Below are positions 60,541 through 64,000 of a stretch of DNA of 64,000 nt, one piece after another (position 1 is the stretch's first letter; each line of letters begins with the position of its first letter). Source of the DNA: Isoetes taiwanensis. Taxonomy: Eukaryota; Streptophyta; Lycopodiopsida; Isoetales; Isoetaceae. The notes under the pieces were generated by a model. That model had not been told where the DNA came from. It searched no databases and worked only from the letters and a program-made list of their open reading frames with translations. The stretch covers positions 10,738,716 to 10,802,715 of the forward strand of contig JAJEKV010000027.1 in the NCBI GenBank assembly GCA_021234155.1. The letters run 5' to 3'. The position numbers were made by a program, and so were the translations under genes.

Positions 60541-60655
60541 CTTTCCTTGCAGCTATGGCTGTGTATCTTTCCCTTCTTTCCAGCCTGGCCGCTTTCCTTG
60601 CAGCTATGGCCATGTTTCTTTCCCTTCTTTCCGCCTGGCAGCTATGGCGATGGGC
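60541..60655 (+). repeat. Tandem repeat, unit about 50 bp, 2.3 copies
   Basis: 'tttccttgcagctatgg' and 'tttcccttctttcc' recur at 50-bp spacing. The overlapping open frames (60547-61004) owe much of their length to this and are not called as genes. Confidence 0.75.
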
Positions 60656-60659
60656 ACCT

Positions 60660-61900
60660 AGGGCGATGGCCGTTTTTTGCTCCTTCTCCAGCTATGGTGT
60701 TGGCAAAGCATAGCCGCAAATCCGGCAGCATCCCGTGGTCAGCCTTGTACTGCATATCAAGGTAGCTCCCACTTCTTCACTGGCAGACCCAAGCCATGCT
60801 CTTCTTCCATCATTTTTCCCTTGGTTTTTAACAGGCTTACAAATCTGTACTGCGACCCTTGTTCTTGCGATGTTTGTTTCCCTTTATTTAACTCTGTTTT
60901 CTCAATCCACCTCTGTTTTTCTCTTGGCCGAATCTGCTTTTGCTGTGTGCTACTCTACCCATGTTGGCCGAATGACGAATGACAAGGGGCTTGGCATAGG
61001 ATGATTTTTGCCCTATTCCTAATCAAAGGTTTTATCTATTTTTTGATTGTTGTTTCATGCTTCCAATACGTTTTTTTAATGGCTTTGGTCTTTTGTAGAA
61101 GTAATATCATCTCCAGAGGGTTATGGTGATCTGTGGGCAAGTTTTGCTGCCAAATCTTGTACTCTGGCCTGGCCGCAAAAGCCTATGGCTGGCTCTACCT
61201 GAAAAGCGGATACTCTGCTTAATGTTTTCAGAGTTCTTGGCAAACTTTTCACCACGCCGCTTCGGCTTTGCCATCTAACAGAAGATGTTTAAATCTTGTT
61301 TAGAATGATTGTATTTCTAAATTTGTTTCACAGATTAATGGCAGCAAGCAAGTTTTGTTGAAAATATCTTTGTTCTGATTGTGAATTGTAACTGCAATCT
61401 TGAAGAATAAAGGTATATAAGCATAGTTTCATTATATATGGACTTCTTGTAAGTCCATATGTATCTCAAATTGCTCAAAAGTGTGTAGAATAGAGGGTAT
61501 TTAGTACAAAGTAAGTCCCTTCAGTTCTGAAATTACCACGGCAACTAGAAAAAATGGTGTACTTATGTAGAATAAAATCATGTAGAACTACATTAAGACA
61601 GTACAAATATACATAAATATTTAATTTTGAAAGGTTCACATATAGAAATTAACATTCAAATAGGGTATTTCCCAGTTTGACAAGTTGTATTTAAATATCA
61701 CCTTCTGCTCTAAGATTAATGCAACCCAGTAGAACACAGATTAAAAGTTCATAGACTTTATAAGGTAACATCAACTTCAAATGAGGGCCCTTAACTATGA
61801 GCCCCCAATTTAGTTGGCTTATATAAGCATTTGGCTACACCCATATGAAAAAAGTATATTAATTTGTCAAATTGAATAAGAAAACAATGGACGCGGAAAT
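60660..61900. other. No gene recognised
   Basis: AT-rich sequence with short frames only. Confidence 0.35.
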
Positions 61901-61939
61901 ATAGGTCTAACATGCAATTCCCAGGTTAGTGTATGGTAA

Positions 61940-62880
61940 ATAGGGCGACCGCCCAATTTTAGCCTGAGGACATACCTGGTTATCTTAGCAAATCCGGATT
62001 TTGAGTAAACATTAAATTTATGACGTGGGACTGCATGCCAGAAATTGGACCTGTGTTGTTGCCGACCTGTACAGAAACGAATAATGAAGGAGCGAACTGT
62101 GAGTCCAAGCAAAACCGGCCGACATGTGCCACGCCTTGACTGTAAGCATGAAATTCGATAAATCTTGGATGCTGGCTGTCGATGTCAGTATTTAACTAGT
62201 TACTAGGCATATCCAAGCTTCATTCATTGCAAATTCTCGTGATATAGTTAAGGGTTTTCTAGCCGGTATGTCTTGCTCTCTAAGGATTCTGTAGAAGTGG
62301 CAAATTTGATTCTAGTTCATAGCAAAAGCTTGGTTGCAGTGAGCAGAAGATTTACCAGAAGATTTAGCCGTATCGTCGAAGCTTGGTTGTGCAGCAAAAA
62401 TTTGACTGGGCACTCATTTGATCCGTCTGCCCAACTCATTTTAATCCGTCTGCCCAACTAATTGGAAGTTAAAATTGGGCGACCGCCCAATTTAGCCTTC
62501 ACAAACTCTGTATAAGCTCTGTTTCACAACGAATTTTAGCCTGAACAAGTATAAAGTTTAAGCTCTGTTTCATCTTACTGGAACAAGGTCACACAACTGA
62601 TTGAGAGTAAATTCGGCGATCGCCCAATTTAGCTTCAACAAATTCCAAACATAAGCTCTGTTTCATCATATTTCATCATATTGGAAGACTTGCTGAGCAG
62701 ATTGAAGACTGGAAACAAAGCCCATGCAGTTTAAATTGGGCGATCGCCCAATTTAGCTTCAACAAATTCCAAACATAAGCTCTGTTTCATCATATTTCAT
62801 CATATTGGAAGACTTGCTGAGCAGATTGAAGACTGGAAACAAAGCCCATGCAGTTTAAATTGGGCGATCGCCCAATTTAA
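61940..62880. repeat. Palindrome-bearing repeats, core GGGCGATCGCCC
   Basis: Inverted repeats centred on GGGCGATCGCCC or GGGCGACCGCCC lie at about 61,943, 62472-62493, 62609-62630, 62733-62754 and 62855-62880, each followed by 'agc' and mostly by a 'aagctctgtttca' phrase. The last two units (62631-62754 and 62755-62878) are identical 124-bp direct repeats. The palindromes at 62733 (22 bp) and 62855 (26 bp) are perfect. Confidence 0.9.
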
Positions 62881-62937
62881 GCCAGAAAATCCCAACTTTA
62901 CATCAGAAGCAAACAAAAATGGAAGTCTTACATAAAA

Positions 62938-63003
62938 GCAGGCCACAGGGGAATCGAACCTCCAAGGCATGGGGCCCTGCTCCAGCCAAGCCCCATTCAT
63001 AAA
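62938..63003 (-). other. tRNA-like segment (SINE-like)
   Basis: On the minus strand GGTTCGATTCCCC (B-box) follows 'ggggcttggctggagc' (weak A-box) at tRNA-like spacing, next to an (AAAT)n stretch (63,000-63,015). It resembles a tRNA-derived SINE head or tRNA relic. Confidence 0.45.
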
Positions 63004-63015
63004 TAAATAAATAAA

Positions 63016-64000
63016 AACAATCAAAACATGCAAGAACGGATTGGAAACTAAGAAGGAAGAATAGGCAACAAGGATCCAGAATAGGGTCTTGGCCTTAAAT
63101 CTGCAGGAACTAAGATTGAATCTGCAGGAGAAAGGATTCGCTGCTCTAAAGCAGCTGAATCGATGATCTGGAGGCCTGAATACATGGTCGGATTCGGATA
63201 TTGCTATTCGATTGCACAATGCCGAAATTGCAGTTTTACTTTTGTAGCCCTTTAACCAAAAAAGAATCATTTGTCAATCTTACGAGAGAAAGAACAAATA
63301 GAAAGAAGAGAGAAGGAACAAATAGAAAGAAGAAAACCTGTGAACTTCCTCCTCTACCATTTGGGAACAAGCTGGTCTTAGAATGGAAGCGTTCGTCTCA
63401 GAGATAAGCGTCCCGTCATCGCCCATAGCCCATAAGAAGGTAAATGGCTGTGATAAGAAAGAAAAAGAAAAAAAAGGGACGAATAGAAAATGGACACGCA
63501 CGTCTTTTTCAAATTTAAAATTTGAATGCAAACGTGACGTAACTTTAATATTTCACGTCCGCTCCGCTGACACGTCCATCAGTTTTTAAAATTCAAAATT
63601 TTTCCCACTATCAAGTTCCCCCCTTTTTCACATTCGCCAATTTTTAAAATTCAAAATTTCTCCCACTTTCAAGTTCCTTTTTTCCACAATCGAAAGGTTC
63701 TCAAGCTCTCTCAAGGCTGGGGCGCAGAGGAGCATCTGATCACTTTGGATCTAGCCGATATTATACAAGTAAGTCTATTTGGATTTTGACGATAATAGTA
63801 CATTTGTGTACCATTGCAAGAATGTTTATTATAAAAAGTGTTGCGGCATGCATTGTACACTGGTGATGAGGTGCCGAGACACACCTTAGGCTTCAAAATA
63901 AGGTAGGATCTTTCATTGTTGAAATCCCAAAGCTGGAATGGTATATTGCGTGCATGTTGCGAAAAGATTCAAGAACGCACTGATGATGAGATGATGAGAC
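63016..64000. other. No gene recognised
   Basis: A-rich 'aaagaagaaa' motifs at 63,280-63,340 and repeated 'tttttaaaattcaaaattt' (63,584-63,658, two copies about 55 bp apart). Nothing resembles a known family. Confidence 0.35.

Noticed and set aside
60547-61004. Hydrophobic frames of 72-101 codons
   Set aside because: Overlapping frames over a 50-bp tandem repeat, without splice or motif support.
61940-62880. GCGATCGC as a cyanobacterial HIP1-like or bacterial contaminant signal
   Set aside because: It is embedded in plant-like AT-rich tandem repeats; only a handful of copies, all in one repeat family.

Overview
This is nuclear DNA of a land plant. The evidence is a BAHD hydroxycinnamoyl acyltransferase, a four-exon TGD5 lipid-import gene found only in plants and green algae, GT-AG introns, and plant-type LINE, CACTA and LTR elements. 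Genes are sparse and nested repeats fill most of the window, as in a large-genome vascular plant. A fern or other non-flowering lineage is my guess and is not shown by the sequence.

Layout. 1-1.54 kb: minus-strand BAHD gene, running off the left edge. 1.54-6.55 kb: no gene recognised. 6,555-33,960: one 27.4-kb DNA transposon with 29-bp terminal inverted repeats and a 4-bp target duplication (TTGC). Its left part holds a decayed DDE transposase (+). Its right part holds a convergent second coding unit (-): coiled coil, Cys/His-rich segment, acidic region and an FCP1/NIF-type HAD domain. Inside it sit a non-autonomous LTR retrotransposon (about 10 kb plus a 3-kb tandem copy of part of its interior), a 3.6-kb inverted duplication carrying the HAD-domain ORF in both orientations, a possible smaller TIR element, a LINE 3' fragment and an array of perfect palindromes.

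34.0-41.0 kb: a GGAAC-rich minisatellite, an uninterrupted (CAT)67 tract, a foldback element, a three-exon gene fragment I do not recognise (36.1-36.9 kb, -), and a decayed multi-exon ORF (39.0-40.7 kb, +). 41.0-45.1 kb: four tandem copies of a unit of about 1.08 kb. 45.2-47.1 kb: a foldback element and an old diverged copy of the same LTR. 49.4-50.9 kb: TGD5 (-), the best complete host gene here. 51.8-52.8 kb: an unrecognised broken ORF. 52.8-57.9 kb: three LINE pieces, a T-rich minisatellite split by one of them, and a CACTA terminus with a dense TGACG array. 58-64 kb: tRNA-like/SINE-like segments, short tandem repeats and a second palindrome array built on GGGCGATCGCCC; no gene recognised.

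The host genes concern lipids: BAHD enzymes of this class feruloylate suberin or cutin monomers, and TGD5 supports ER-to-plastid lipid import. They are about 48 kb apart and no link is implied. The most unusual object is the 27-kb transposon that pairs a DDE transposase with a HAD/NIF-domain gene, part of which was later copied in inverted orientation.
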